Shown here: one piece after another, positions 21,226 to 32,648 of the stretch
Layout of the letters: each line of letters starts with the position of its first letter
Numbering within the stretch: the stretch's first letter is position 1
Assembly: GCA_023375785.1 (NCBI GenBank)
Contig: SZWC01002390.1
Location: 67,026-131,025, forward strand
Origin: Penium margaritaceum
Lineage: Eukaryota > Streptophyta > Zygnematophyceae > Desmidiales > Peniaceae
DNA: 64,000 bases
Direction of reading: 5' to 3'
The notes under the pieces: generated by a model
Database searches by the model: none
Seen by the model: the letters and a program-made list of their open reading frames with translations, nothing else
What the model was told of the DNA's origin: nothing
Translations under genes and position numbers: made by a program

Positions 21226-22086
21226 CTAAGGTACACATCGCCATGCAGACTCTGTAGCATCGAGAGGCATGTAGAGCTCGTCGAGATTTGCTGCGTCTGT
21301 TGACCGGGAGGCTGCATCTGCGTCATGTAGGCGGTCAATCGCAGAACAAACCTGATGATGGAACTCGAACGCATGCACGTTGGCACAATCCATGGCCTCC
21401 TGTAGCCTCGCCGTCTCATCGCGTAGGTCAACTGTCAAATCATCTGTCGCTTGGCCGCCAGCTACTAGCGAGGCATTGACACCAAACAACGTGTTGGCAT
21501 TTGCAGTGTCTGCATCTGCAGAAGGTGCTAGTGCAAAGGAATCAGCCGTTGTTGACACACCTATCACTCGGCCATCGACTGCTGGCCAGACGTTGGCATC
21601 CGTCGGTGAATCTGCCTCTGCCGCATCGTTGCTGTGGTCATCAAGGGTGCGCTCACTACCGTGGTGCTCCTCCTGACCCCTGGTGCACAGCCCATCATCC
21701 ACCAACTGCTGGAGATCCGCCTCTCCGAGACGTGCATCCTGCAGAGATGACTCAGCTACCTCAAGATGCCTGTGTACATCCTCCACACACTCCTCATCAG
21801 CCCGTCCTGTTGGAACATCCGCGTTGTAACAGCGACTGTTTGCCCCTCGGAGTTCAGCCATGAGACTCTGTACGTGCACTTTTGCTCTAGCCACGACCGC
21901 CTCTTGAGCATCCATTGCGGAGCAGAGGCAATTGTGCACGGAAACTATAGCTGTGTCCTCGGCTGGAACCGCCATGGTGTCAACAACGCTGGTCAAAGCA
22001 GCCATGAGCCGGAGGTCTTCAGCTTGGTCTGCGACCTCCACCGTAGTTGTTGCAAGCTCATTAGCCGCTGTCGACGTGTCGCACAT
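21226..22086 (-). pseudogene. Long unrecognised frame of E (286 codons)
   Basis: The longest frame in E, rich in Ala, Asp, Val and Glu, with stretches that look helical or coiled-coil (for example DAQEAVVARAKVHVQSL and LQEAMDCANVHAFEFHH). I see no zinc knuckle, DSG protease triad, integrase or RT motif, and it matches no copia domain I know. It occupies the place where B and C carry capsid and pol. It may be a private gag-like protein, captured host sequence, or a chance frame in GC-rich DNA. It is part of an old, broken element, and no function is proposed. Confidence 0.4.
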
Positions 22087-22122
22087 ATGGACGTCTGCAA
22101 TTTTACTCGGGCCATCTTTCGC

Positions 22123-22708
22123 TCATGTTGCCGCTGCTGTAAATGCAACATCACTCTTGGCCCTTGCATCTGTCACCGAATCCATGTCTGACCAGTCTCC
22201 CATATCCAACTCTTCGTCCTCACAAGGGACGTTTGCCCCCTCTTGGCGGTCGGCAACATGCTCTTGTCGTCCAGTACTATCCGGCACATCAATCCTGTGA
22301 TATTCTGTGGTCGATGACGTACACTCCATCCCCCCTACGGTCATCAGACTAGACCAAGAGGTGTTGGCGTACCAACCCTGTGACCAGGGACGAGGGAGAC
22401 GGCTCTGCAGCAACTCCTGCCACCGCCATAGCAGCTCATATCGTCCCTGCCATTGTTGAGATATCAATGGCCTATGCTGCCTCTCAGGCTCCCTCCGCCA
22501 CGTCAGGTGCAAGCTCCAACTTGATCTTTGAGGCTGGATCAGCGTCGGACCACTCCTCCTCAGACAAAAAATCCTCCCTCATTACGGGAGCATCTTTTCC
22601 CTCCAGACGATGCGCCAACTGAGTGTGCCATACGCCTCCGTCTAGTGCCTCAGTCTTCTGCTCCACGGTAGTCATTGAAAAACATTCCACACCCCACAAA
22701 CGACACAC
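22123..22708 (-). pseudogene. Acidic coding-like stretch of E
   Basis: Two overlapping minus-strand frames (22123-22512 and 22484-22708) carry acidic patches such as EDEELDMGDWSDMDS and SEEEWSDADPASK. They lie upstream of the 286-codon frame, on the same strand. Not recognised as any copia domain. Fossil. Confidence 0.35.
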
Positions 22709-22979
22709 CGGCAGTAGTTAAGAGGGGGGTGACACACCAATCCCGCGACTAGGGACAAGGGAACAGGCTCCTCGATGACATCCATCACAGCTGGTGCTGC
22801 TGTTGTCGGCACTACTCTTGCAAGCATGCACGCAGCCTGTCGTGCCATCTGTTGTCTCCCGTAGCGAGTGCGTGCACGAGGGGTGCCGGTAGAAGGGACG
22901 GCAAAGAGAGCGACGGTGTCGCAGGTGGGGATGACTCTCAACTGACTCCAGGACGGAGCGGAGGGTGTCGGATGTGGAG

Positions 22980-23560
22980 CTGAAGTCGAGGGCTAAGAGA
23001 CCGTCAGGTGAAGACAGTGACAGAGGTGAAGATGACGAGGAGGAAGATGAGGGTGTCTACAGCAACATGGTGGCAACGGCCCACTCAGAGACTACATAGT
23101 TTGTGAGCTGTTGAATCATGTGATTTAAGCCCTGGAGCTCGGTGTACAACACCACCATAGCTCAACTAAGGGGTGCCACGGTATCGGCTGCCAAAGTCTC
23201 CGAGTCAGATGGTGAAGACGAAGGGCAGGAGCCTATCCATGGCAATCGCTACCCGACAGGGCGCTGAAGCCACTGACGCGAGCCATGGTGCCAATTACCA
23301 CACTAGTAATGGGCAAAGTCGTTAGATGCCCGAAGCGTGTGCCACAGTTGCACTTGCCAGTGTGGAATCAGCGCCTGCCACACATGCACTGCCAACCACG
23401 GCATGGGCTCCACTCCCTGCCACGCCAGTCTGCTCACAAGGGGAGGTTGGCAATCGAAGCGCAGTCTCTCATACGTGTTGCGACGGGGAGGAAGAGGAGT
23501 TGTCTCCTGGCCCCTTGCCCTTGTCATGGACCGGCGGCATTGGTGCCACTCAATATGGGT
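22980..23560 (-). pseudogene. N-terminal gag remnant of E
   Basis: The minus-strand reading near 23540 gives HDKGKGPGDNSSSS, matching the gag start of B (GDKDKGLPDSSSSS) and C (DNKEKGPGDPSSSS). This ties E to the same family even though its pol is absent. Confidence 0.55.
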
Positions 23561-24280
23561 GCAAACGTCAATTTTGTCAGAATCACAAACCGTTGGAGTT
23601 TCTTGAGGATTTGCTTGTCTGGTAACAAATGATGTTTCAGCCAAATATTTGGTTGTGTTAGTGTTGATGTCATCACCTACTATGATGACATCAGCATGAA
23701 GGTTGTCCAAATGAAGTGAAATTTGAAGGGTTATGCGGCAAAGGATGCTAAATGAAATGGCGATGATTTTGTATAAAAACAACTTCTAAAAGTAGAAAAC
23801 GTCACAGTTTTTGTCTTAGCCCAAACTTTAAGAAAAAATCTAGATCTGAGAGTGTTCTTTCCTTTCTTGGAGCCTACAGGGCATGCAATGAGGCGAGAGT
23901 GGAACCGATGGATAGGGTTTTGCAAAAACTTTTTTACGAGCTCTTATACATAAAACATTGTGGTCAAATGGAGCAGTTTCACTCTCTTACGTCCAATGAG
24001 GGGGTTGGTATGTGTGACCTGAGTGAAGCTTTTGGGATCCTTCATAGACCCCTTCTCAACATCACATGCCTCAACTGCTGCTGGAGAGCTTTGGGAAATC
24101 CTTGGCTGCCCCGTGGTGGTGGCATGGTGGTGCGGTTACAAGGGTGTCTCCGCAGTTGCAATCAGCTGCGACAAGTCACCATGGCTTGGTGGGTCTTCTG
24201 AAGACTCTGGCTTTTGCTGTGACTCTCATTGTTGCTGCCACTGTTGCGTCTCTATTGTGCAGCTCAGCGAGGATGCCTTG
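23561..24280 (-). other. Leader of E
   Basis: Non-coding stretch between primer site and gag, alignable with F's leader. It contains two TGATGTCATCA/TGATGACATCA forms at 23663-23692, related to the TGACGTCA palindromes of the other leaders. Confidence 0.5.
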
Positions 24281-24294
24281 GCACTATAGTACCA
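24281..24294 (-). other. Diverged primer binding site of E
   Basis: GCACTATAGTACCA on the plus strand stands exactly where B has GCTCTGATACCA. It directly abuts the LTR start TGAAATATACTCC. Confidence 0.5.
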
Positions 24295-24517
24295 TGAAAT
24301 ATACTCCTGGAACCTTTCTAATCGCCTGCCACTTTACTAAGCATCAGTGCTGAGTCAGTGAATGATGACAGTCACAAGTCATGTACGAAACTGCAAGGGT
24401 CTGGATAGGGACAAAGTGTCTGGAAGCTTAGACTCAATGTAATTGCAAAAAGAGATGAGAACTGACAAGAACACAACATAAATACCAGCCACAGAGCACG
24501 GCAAGTGATGCACGCAC
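24295..24517 (-). repeat. 5' LTR of E, first piece
   Basis: Matches the start of the left LTR (19850-20060) through GATGACAGTCACAAGTCATG and AACACAACATAAATACCAGCC. It is cut at 24517 by element A and resumes at 33507. Confidence 0.85.
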
Positions 24518-25426
24518 TGTTGGTTTTTTTGCATCTCTCACTGTGCTCTGTTGTGTCCTCCTGGCTTGTGTACATCGGCGTGTCGATGACTGACGACGAG
24601 ACTCAACGCTGCTGGAGTGTCGTCTAGTGGAGCCGACACACGCTGAGGCCTACACACAGTTCCCTGGAGCCTCCTCCCTACGGCAACGTGCTCAGCTCCA
24701 TCGACAGGCCTCCTCAGCGGTCGGGCCGCTGGCGGTCACTGCCACCGCAGATGTTGTTTGCATGCGTCCAGCGCTAGATCTGACCGTAATTTTGCGTCTG
24801 CATCGTCACGCTCTATCTAAAGTCCATGTCTCATGTTGCATGGCACTGTTTCGCATCATGGACCATCAGGCCGGCTTGTCCGAAGGCCACCGTCAGGGAG
24901 GCCAACTCAAAATCTGTTCTAATTAAGGTATCGGTTCGAGCGTGGACACTGCCTGGGTTCGAGCAGCCATAACTCTTTGCTGCTATTTTTCTAGCCGTTT
25001 CTAACCGCGCGACGGCGTTTGCAGTGTCGGTATTATGGAATGGTCTTGTTTTCGGGCAGAACGGGCGACGCCCGAGTCTTGGGCTGTCGGCCATCTGGCA
25101 GGGCACACCGACAAAACCGTGCCTGCCACAAAATAGGTCTAGGTCTATTTTCTGATTGGCTGGTTAGCTAAGTAACAAGCTCTACAGAGTTGGAGAGGAG
25201 TTAGAACTTGGAGGGGTCTCCCACTGTTGTTCATTCACTTTCAGTTTTCAGCTGCTTCCTGGCACTAACACTGGCACCCGCGTTCTTGAGTAACAAACCC
25301 AGAGCATCTAGACTTAGACTCTAGAGTGGCAGACTGAGGGGACAGCAGACTAAGAAACAAGCATGGAAGCCGACACGTTGCATCAACAACGCCACTCCCC
25401 CAACCTGTTGCCTAGCATTTCTAACG
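24518..25426 (+). repeat. 5' LTR of A
   Basis: Starts TGTTGGTTTTTTTGC and ends CCTAGCATTTCTAACG, immediately before the primer site. It shares long stretches with the 3' copy, for example CCACCGCAGATGTTGTTTGC and GTCTAGGTCTATTTTCTGATTGG. Its LTR family is different from B, C, E and F. Confidence 0.9.
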
Positions 25427-25440
25427 TGGTATCAGAGCCA
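25427..25440 (+). other. Primer binding site of A
   Basis: TGGTATCAGAGCCA, complementary to the 3' end of plant initiator tRNA-Met, abuts the 5' LTR. Confidence 0.9.
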
Positions 25441-27129
25441 GAGCGTAGCAACATTAGCAGAAGACTGGCGTACAATTGCCTGTCAACGCCGGGAGACCCC
25501 CATATGTGCCAGTGTAGGGAAAAGGCTGTTGGATTTTTTCCAACAGCATTGACCCATCTGGTGGCGGCGTCAGATTTTTTCCCACGGCCGCTGGGCCAGG
25601 GGAAATGCTAGTGGATTTTTTCCGACAGTACCAATCCCCACGTGTGACGCGAGAAGGCAAGCGGCCAGCGACGTCACGCATCACGACGATGACGCACGTG
25701 GCAACGTCACCCAGGTGTAGTGATTGGCAGCAGTAGCAGCTTGCAACAGCAACGAGCAGAGGCAGTAGCGGCCAGCAGCAGCTGCGCACAGTAGCTACAA
25801 CCAGAAGCATCAGCAGCTCGTAGTAGCTCGTAGAAGCTCGCAGCAACACCAGCCCACAGCAGTAGTAGTAGCGAAGCAGCGGCTGCAGCAACGAGCAGCA
25901 GCAACAACAGCAAGCTATAGTAGAAGCAGCAACTATGAGCAGCAGTACTAGCTGGTTGCAGCAGCAACAGCAGCAAGCAACAGCCAGCAGCAGCTTGCAG
26001 CAGCAGAAGCCAGCAGCAGCCGCTGTAGCAACAGCCAGCAGCACTAGCAGCTACAACTGCTCGCAGTCCACTGCTCGCCACGAGCAGCAAGCTAGAAGCA
26101 GCAAGCTCACTGCTCATAGCCAGCAGTGAACTGTAAGCAACGAGCAACAAGCTGACTGCTTGCAACTCTCTGCTCACAACGAGCAGCTAGCTCGGTGTGA
26201 CCAACAAAAAGGGAGAAAAAATCCCCCTCCCCAGCAGCGGTTGTGTAGCGGCTGCAGCCACTGCCATATCCATTACAGCAGCCACAGCAGCACGTAGCTT
26301 TGAAGTAGCAGTAGTATCAGGAATAGCAGTTGTTGTTCCAATAGCAGCCTTAGTAGTAGCAGCAGCCGCAGCAACAGCACCTGCAGCAATAGTAGCAGCC
26401 ACTGCTGTCCCAACAATCGCAACAGCAGCAGGAGCAGCAGCCACAACAGCTGCTGCAACAGCTACTACAATAGTAGACCAGCAACTACAGTAGTACTAGC
26501 AGCGGTAGCAGCAACGGCTACAACAGCAACAGCACCTGCCTTGCAGCTGCCATAGTAGCGGCCCTACCACCAGCCGCTCTTGACGTTAGCAGTCGTCAGC
26601 TGACGTCATTTTTGATGTCATTGTTGACATCATCAAAAAAAAGAAACAAAAAATAGAGAAAATCAGGGATAGACACTCTACAGAAGCCACCCTATGAAAA
26701 CGCAACAGCAGCTGCTGACATCAACCATCCTAGGCTGACGTCACATCTACCATCAGCATAAAAAAAAGAGGGGGGGCACCATAACCAACTGTGGCTAATA
26801 GCCCCACTGGGGAGGGGTCCTCCTCTATTGGAGGAACCCCCAGCCCCCCTTTCTTGCAACAGCTACAGCACTTGCAACAGCAGCAGTAGTAGTGGCAGCA
26901 GTCTAAAGGCTTTATCGCCAGTGCCTCCGACCCCTTGGCCGCAATTCAGCAACAGCTTGCCCCACTGACGTAGCAACTTGCGGCATTTCGGCCATTGGCA
27001 TCAAAGACTCACACCAGTGTCCTGCTGTCTTTCCTTTCTCCTAGGCACGCCAGCCTCGTTGTGTCTGCTACCACGCACTACTTGGCGCAGCAGCAGACTT
27101 AGCAACAGCGGTAGACAGTGACTTCAGTC
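25441..27129 (+). other. Leader of A, CAG/GCA-rich
   Basis: About 1.7 kb before gag. From 25720 to 26560 it is dominated by degenerate AGCAGC/GTAGCA triplets that open poly-Ala, poly-Ser, poly-Gln or poly-Leu frames in several phases. It holds TGACGTCA at 26601-26608 and 26736-26743, and a hairpin GGGGTCCTCC/GGAGGAACCCC at 26814-26840 shortly before gag. No real coding region. Confidence 0.6.
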
Positions 27130-28020
27130 CTTGGCCCCACTCTAGGTACCGGCCGCAGGCCAAAGGACTTTGAGATCCTGTCCCCGCCACTTCACGACGG
27201 CGAGCAGTTCCGGAGCTCTGAACTCAGTTTCCGCATCTGGGCATAGGGTGAGTGCTTGTGGACGTACTACACCCTTTCGTATGAATCCACCCAAGCCGGC
27301 CAGTTACATGACGCTGGTTGTGCCGTACGTGCCCTCGTCCCAATCGCTCCTCCTGCTTCATGCCTGTCCCTCAAGCCCTTCCTTGGCGACTTCACTGTCG
27401 GCGGCACCCCAGACCCTACGACCGCATGGCATGTCCTCACCCGTCCCCATCAATTATCCAGTGAGGCTGAGACCAGCCGCCTGTTGCGGGAGTTCAACTC
27501 CCTGCACATGGGGGAGAACGATTCGGTCACCTCCTACTAGAAACGGGCAGAGGACATCCTCCATCACCTAGGCACCTGTGCTCCACCCCCTCAGGCTACG
27601 CTCCTCACCATCAAGCGTGGTGCCACCGGCGCGTACGCCGACGTCTTCATCCACTACTCCCAGGATGTCCTCTCTACTATTTCGGCCCAGGGCACCCTCA
27701 TGCCTTAAGCATACGAGCTCTTCCTCAGGATTGAGGAAGCTCATCTGAAGTCCTGCATCCAGCGCATGGAGGTCCTTGCCTCCCCTGCAGCCGCCTCCGT
27801 GGTCGTCCCTTCTCCTACAGCAGCTGCATCCACAAGCTCCTCATCCCCAGCGAAGAAGAAGCGCTAGGGAAAGAAGGGCAAGGCCCCTCAGCAGCAGCAG
27901 CAACAACAGTAGTAGCAGTCGTCTAGGTCTAGTGGTGGTGGCTTGGTATACCACAACTGTGGCCAGCCAGGACACGAGTGGTACACTTACCTGTTACCGA
28001 CGGACGAGGCGCACGTCATC
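27130..28020 (+). pseudogene. gag relic of A
   Basis: PKDFEILSPPLHDGE at the start matches PKDFESPPPW of C's gag. SLKPFLGDF matches C's FRPFLGET. A zinc-knuckle-like YHNCGQPGHEW lies near 27946. Lys-rich and Gln-rich tracts precede the knuckle. Fossil. Confidence 0.8.
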
Positions 28021-28559
28021 GCCACCGTACATCACGAGCAAGAGCACCGTCTTGCCTCTATCGTCGTTTTGTTGTCGACCCTGACGCCTTCACCCCGTCT
28101 AGCATCACCACTCCTCTGCCAACCCCACTGGTTCCTCAGTCGGAAGCTCCACAGCAGCATCATCTGTAGTCATCGGCGCCTCTGTTTCCATCTCTGGTGC
28201 AGTCCTCCTTCTATCTCGGCTCTGGCGCAGTCACTCGGCACTCCGTCTACACTCTTGGACCGTCCACTCGTGAGTGTCAGTTGGAGCAGTTTATCGCGCT
28301 CTAGCTTGGCCCGCCTCGCCCTCCCCTCCAGGGAAGTGCGAGTTCTATTACCTCCTACCCATCTGCCCTACCTTGCATGACTGAGACTGAGTTGTAGTCT
28401 TGTCCTGCTTCCTCATCCGCCTCGTCACCTCCAGTTCCCTCTACCCCTCCCTATGACAACGTTGCGTGGCTTGATGATTGGAAGTCTCGGTTTGTGCCAT
28501 TGTCCACTGCATTCGCGTCCCTTGCTTGCTGCCATGTGACTGTTAGTGATTTGGCTACT

Positions 28560-29190
28560 CTGGTCAAGGAACCTACCAAGACCTGGATCATCGACTCCGG
28601 GGCCACGCATCACATAACTGGCTCTTGCGAGGCCTTCACTGTGCTTGGTCCTCTTGGCGATGTGTCTGGTGTCCGGACGGGCTCTGGACAAGTGTAACCT
28701 GTCCGCGGTGTCGGCAACGTTCGTTTCCGTGGTCCTCTCGGTGATGTTTTGGTGACCAACGTCCTCTTCATCCCAGGTCTTGAGCTCAGCCTTTTGTCCT
28801 TCACTGCCCTTGACCGCATGAGCATGGACGTTCTGCGCTCGTGTGGCGTTGACATTGTGTCGTTACGTCCATCCGGTCTTTTCGTTTTGCACGCTAGTGC
28901 CCGTGGCAACCTGTGGCACGTACCTCGTCTATCCTCCCATCCCCCCATCCCCTTCCCGTCCGCCCCGACGGGCCATGTCTTTGTCACTAGCACCCTGTCC
29001 CTACAGCACACCCGTCTCTTGCACCTCCGCCTTTGCCATGTGCACTCTGCTACGATCGACAACATGCTCCACACCCAGCCAGCCAAAGGCCTCGACCCGG
29101 ACTCCTTTCCTTGTCCGTACCCCACAGAGTACATTGATTGCGCTCAGGGCAAGATGCACTGCTCCACCTATCCCCAAGGGGACGGATGCA
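28560..29190 (+). pseudogene. Protease and pre-integrase relic of A
   Basis: TWIIDSGATHHITGS (near 28582) is the copia aspartic protease signature. Downstream, HTRLLHLRLCHV and CAQGKMHCSTYP (29005-29180) are the pre-integrase zinc-binding region. Fossil. Confidence 0.85.
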
Positions 29191-29199
29191 CGGATTCTC

Positions 29200-29650
29200 C
29201 CGTGCGTCCGCCCCTCTGGACCTCGTCCATTCCAATGTCATGGATCCTGTCCCTACAAAGTCTGTCAGGGAGCATGGCCGTTATGTCCTCACCCTCACTG
29301 ACGACTACTCTCGCTACAGCTGGGTCTTCTGCCTTCAACAGAAGAGCAATGTCACTTTGACCAATCAAGACTGGCTTGTCCGTACCGAGCACAAGTGTGG
29401 TTGTCCTCTTTGTCGCTTTTGCTCTGATTGCGGTGGCAAGTACATGGGAGAGACCACGACTTTCCTCGCCTCCCGTGGTATCCACCACGAGACGTCAGCA
29501 CCTTACACACCGGCCCAGACTGGCGTCTCCGAGCGGTGGAACCGCACCATGGCTGACGCCGTCTGCACCATGCAAGTCGGATCAGGCCTCTACGGTGGCT
29601 TCTAATTTGAGGCCATGGCCTACAAGACGTGGGTCTAGAATCAGATTCCC
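29200..29650 (+). pseudogene. Integrase relic of A
   Basis: YVLTLTDDYSRYSWVF supplies the first catalytic-Asp region. CGGKYMGETTTFL and YTPAQTGVSERWNRTMADAV supply the later core including the ERWNRT landmark. Fossil. Confidence 0.88.
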
Positions 29651-30002
29651 CACAGACCTCTTCCTTGCCAGTCTACGCCGTACAAGCACTGGTGAAGTCA
29701 GAGTGCTGACCTCCGTCCAGCTCGTGTCTGGGGCTGCGTGGCCATTGTGTGGCTGCCCGCCCCGCTATAGGGAGGCAGGCTCGTCCCCCGTGGGCTTCCT
29801 TGCACCTTCCTCAGTGTCTCTTGGTAGTAGAAGGCTTGGCACTTCTAAGATCCTTCCTGATACTGCATCGTCGAGAGTCGCAATGCCCTCTTCTTTGAGG
29901 AGCTTTTTTCCTCGCAACCTCATCCACTCTGGCTTGTCGGTGTCCCTCCCGTCGCGGGGGGAAGTGGTGAGTCCGTTCTCCATCCTGCTGCTTCCGGGCG
30001 GC

Positions 30003-30542
30003 ACATCACATGGTCCCTCCGAAGCGGTAGCCCCAGTTGTGTCCACTGGCCCCTCCGGGCTGGCATCCCCAGTCGCGTCCACTGGCTCCTCCGGACCAGC
30101 AGCCCCAGTCGCGTCTGATGGCCTCTTTGGGCCGGCAATCCCAGTCGCGTCCGATGGCTCCCCTGGGCCGGTGACCATTGTTGCGTCTGCTGGCTCCTCC
30201 GGGCTGGCAATCCCAGTCGCGTCCGCTGGCCCCTCCGGACCGGCAGCCACAATCGCGTCCGCTGGCTCCTCCAAGTTGGCAGCCTCAATCGCATCCGTTA
30301 GCCCCTCTGGGCCGGTAGCCCCAGTCGCGTCCACTGGCCCCTCCAGGCCGGTAGCCCCAGTCGCGTCTGCTCGCTCCTCCACGCCGGTAATCCCTGTCGC
30401 ATCTGTTGGTCCCTCCAGGCTTACTGCTCCTTTCAAGTCCGTTGGTCCCTTCGCGCCAACAGCCCCTTCCGCGTCTGTTGGTCCTTCCGGGCTGGCAGAA
30501 TCGTCTGCGTCCGCTAGTCTCTTCACACCAGTAGCTCCGTCT
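30003..30542 (+). repeat. 36-bp in-frame minisatellite in A's pol linker
   Basis: Fifteen consecutive units, each exactly 36 bp by hand count, between integrase and RT. The unit begins GCGTCC(A/G)CTGGC and ends GGCAGCCCCAGTC; in the pol direction it encodes a 12-residue repeat like VASTGPSGLAAP. The minus strand is also open, as a collagen-like GATGPEGPAD. No unit has an indel despite many substitutions. Confidence 0.88.
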
Positions 30543-30989
30543 TCCTCCGCCAGCACCTTGGAGTCGGTGCCATCTACTGCCCTATTGGACTACACACGTC
30601 GCCTAGGCGGAAGCCTCCAACCCAGGTCGTCCGTGAGCGTGCAGATCACCACACCACGCGTAGTGGCACCTCAGCCCCCTAGGGCCCCACCCCACGTGTC
30701 TCGTCCACTCCTACTATAGTGAGTGGGGACCCTGGCAACAAGGTCCTCGGCCTAACCACTTTAGCCATCATTCTAGAACTCCACCTGGGCTCCGCACTGG
30801 GCTACGCCATGCTCTATCAGGAGCATCAGCATGTTGTCACGGCTGTGCTCACACTGGTCCCACCAGGAACTTGAGATGCACACGCCCTTACATTCCGCTC
30901 CACGGTACGCCCAAAGGATCCAGCCACCCTATGCGAGGCTCGTTCCTCCCCTGAGGCCGCACATTGGGATGCTGCCTGCGCTGACAAGC

Positions 30990-31840
30990 TCGCTGCTATC
31001 CGGTAACACCACGTGCATGACCTCATCGATCTCCCTCCAGGTTGGAAGGCCATCGGTGCCAAGTGGGTCTTCCGACGTAAGTGGAAGCCGGATGGGTCCT
31101 TGGACAAGTACAAGGCTTGCCTCACAGCCAAGGGGTTTGCTCAGGTCCTTGGGGTTGATTACGGCCAGATCTTCGTCCCAATTGGCCAATTCACCACTAG
31201 CCAAGCGCTCTTTAGCCTGGTTGCCCAGCACGGGTGGGAGCCGCATCAGATGGACGTGAGCAACACTTTCCTCCATGGCTCGCTTGAGGGTGAGGAGCTC
31301 TACATGGTGGAGCCTCCAGGCTTCAACGACGGCACTGGGAAGGTCTGGCGGATGCAAAAGCCCCTCTATGGCCGAAAGCAGTTGTCTCGGTACTGGAACC
31401 ATGAGATTAGTCGCACGCTCCTCCGTAATGGCCTACCGCGTGACCCATCCACTTTTTTAAATAAATGTGAGGCCCGTAGCGCTTAGTATGGAAACACATG
31501 ACTTTATCACAATACTGTTGACCGTGCACTGTTCATCGCCCCGCGAGGCTAGACCTCCGCCGTTGTCCTAGTGTATGTCGACAATCTCCTCACTACGTCG
31601 CCAGACTGGCTACCATCCAGCACGGCAAGGACATGCTCCACATCGCCTACCAGATGAAGGTTCACAGGTCTTCCCGAACCTTCCTGGGCATGGAGATTGA
31701 GCATGATCGCTCCCAGGGCATCCTGCACGTCCATCAAGCTGCCTATGTATAGACTCTGTCCACTCGCTTCGCCGAGGACTTGCCCCTCGTGCCGAGCGCA
31801 TCCTCACCCATGTCACCCGATGGCTAGTCGAAGCTGAAGA
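30990..31840 (+). pseudogene. Reverse transcriptase relic of A
   Basis: KWVFRRKWKPDGSLDKYKA, LVAQHGWEPHQMDVSNTFLHG and LVYVDNLLT (the YVDD box region) are the copia RT landmarks in order. Fossil. Confidence 0.9.
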
Positions 31841-32079
31841 GCTCTGACCCAGCCATTGTGGGGGAGCCAGGTGACGTGGCCTTGTATCTACGAGTCATCG
31901 GGTCACTGATGTTCGTGGTGACGACGACGCGTCCAGATATCGTATTTGTCGTCAACCTCCTGGCTGAGTTCTCTTAGGAGCCGCGTCACCTCCACTTTGA
32001 GGCCGCGATCTCATTACTGCGCTATGCCATCTTGACTCCGCGGCGAGGTCTCATGTTCCACCAACAGCCATCTGTTGTC

Positions 32080-32450
32080 ATAGTGGGCTACACCGATAGT
32101 GACAGGGCCCGTACTCCGGATGGTAAGAGCAGCACAGGTTGAATCTTTCTGGTTGGTGGTATGGCTGTATCCTGGCGCAGTGGCAAGGAGGGATGCATCG
32201 CAGGCAACAGTGCTGAGGCTGAGTACGTAGCCCTTGGTTCAGGCGCATGTGAGAGTGTGTGGATGCGTCATCTGTTGTCCAAGTTGTGTCAATCCGTCGC
32301 ATCCATCATGCTGCATTGTGACAATGAGAGTGCCATGGCCATCGCCGACAATGACGGCGTACATAACACACGCACAAAGCACATCAATGTTGAGTATCAC
32401 TATGTGTGCTCGTTGTTTCATCACGACAACGTCAGCATTGTATGATTTGA
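32080..32450 (+). pseudogene. RNase H relic of A
   Basis: GYTDSD, AVSWRSGKEGCIAGNSAEAE, DNESAMAIADN and HNTRTKHINVEYHY are the copia RNase H landmarks. Fossil. Confidence 0.88.
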
Positions 32451-32577
32451 GAAAGCATGGCAGCTGGCTAACTTCTTGACCAAGACACTGAAGTGTGACT
32501 CGTTCAAGAAAGTTGTGAGTTCAGTCCGCATGCATCCGTGAGTTACACTCTTTGTTCTAACCTACGTCTCCATGTGC

Positions 32578-32648
32578 CATGGGGGAGTCTGTCTGTTGAA
32601 TGTGTCGCTACCTGCCCATGTGCACTACGGCCGTGAGTCATGGGGGAG
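32578..32648 (+). other. Duplicated polypurine tract of A
   Basis: CATGGGGGAG occurs at 32578-32587 and again at 32639-32648, where it abuts the 3' LTR. The second is positioned as the functional PPT. The same word is the PPT of element B. Confidence 0.75.

Noticed and set aside
25427-25440. tRNA gene at the TGGTATCAGAGCCA site
   Set aside because: Only the primer-complementary stretch is present and it abuts an LTR. No cloverleaf was seen at this or the other primer sites.
25707-26493. Ala/Ser/Leu-rich frames near 26 kb as genes
   Set aside because: Degenerate triplet tract in the leader of element A, open in several phases on both strands.
29765-30556. Collagen-like 263-codon minus-strand frame (GATGPEGPAD)
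   Set aside because: It is the reverse strand of the 36-bp repeat in element A's pol; no independent gene signals.
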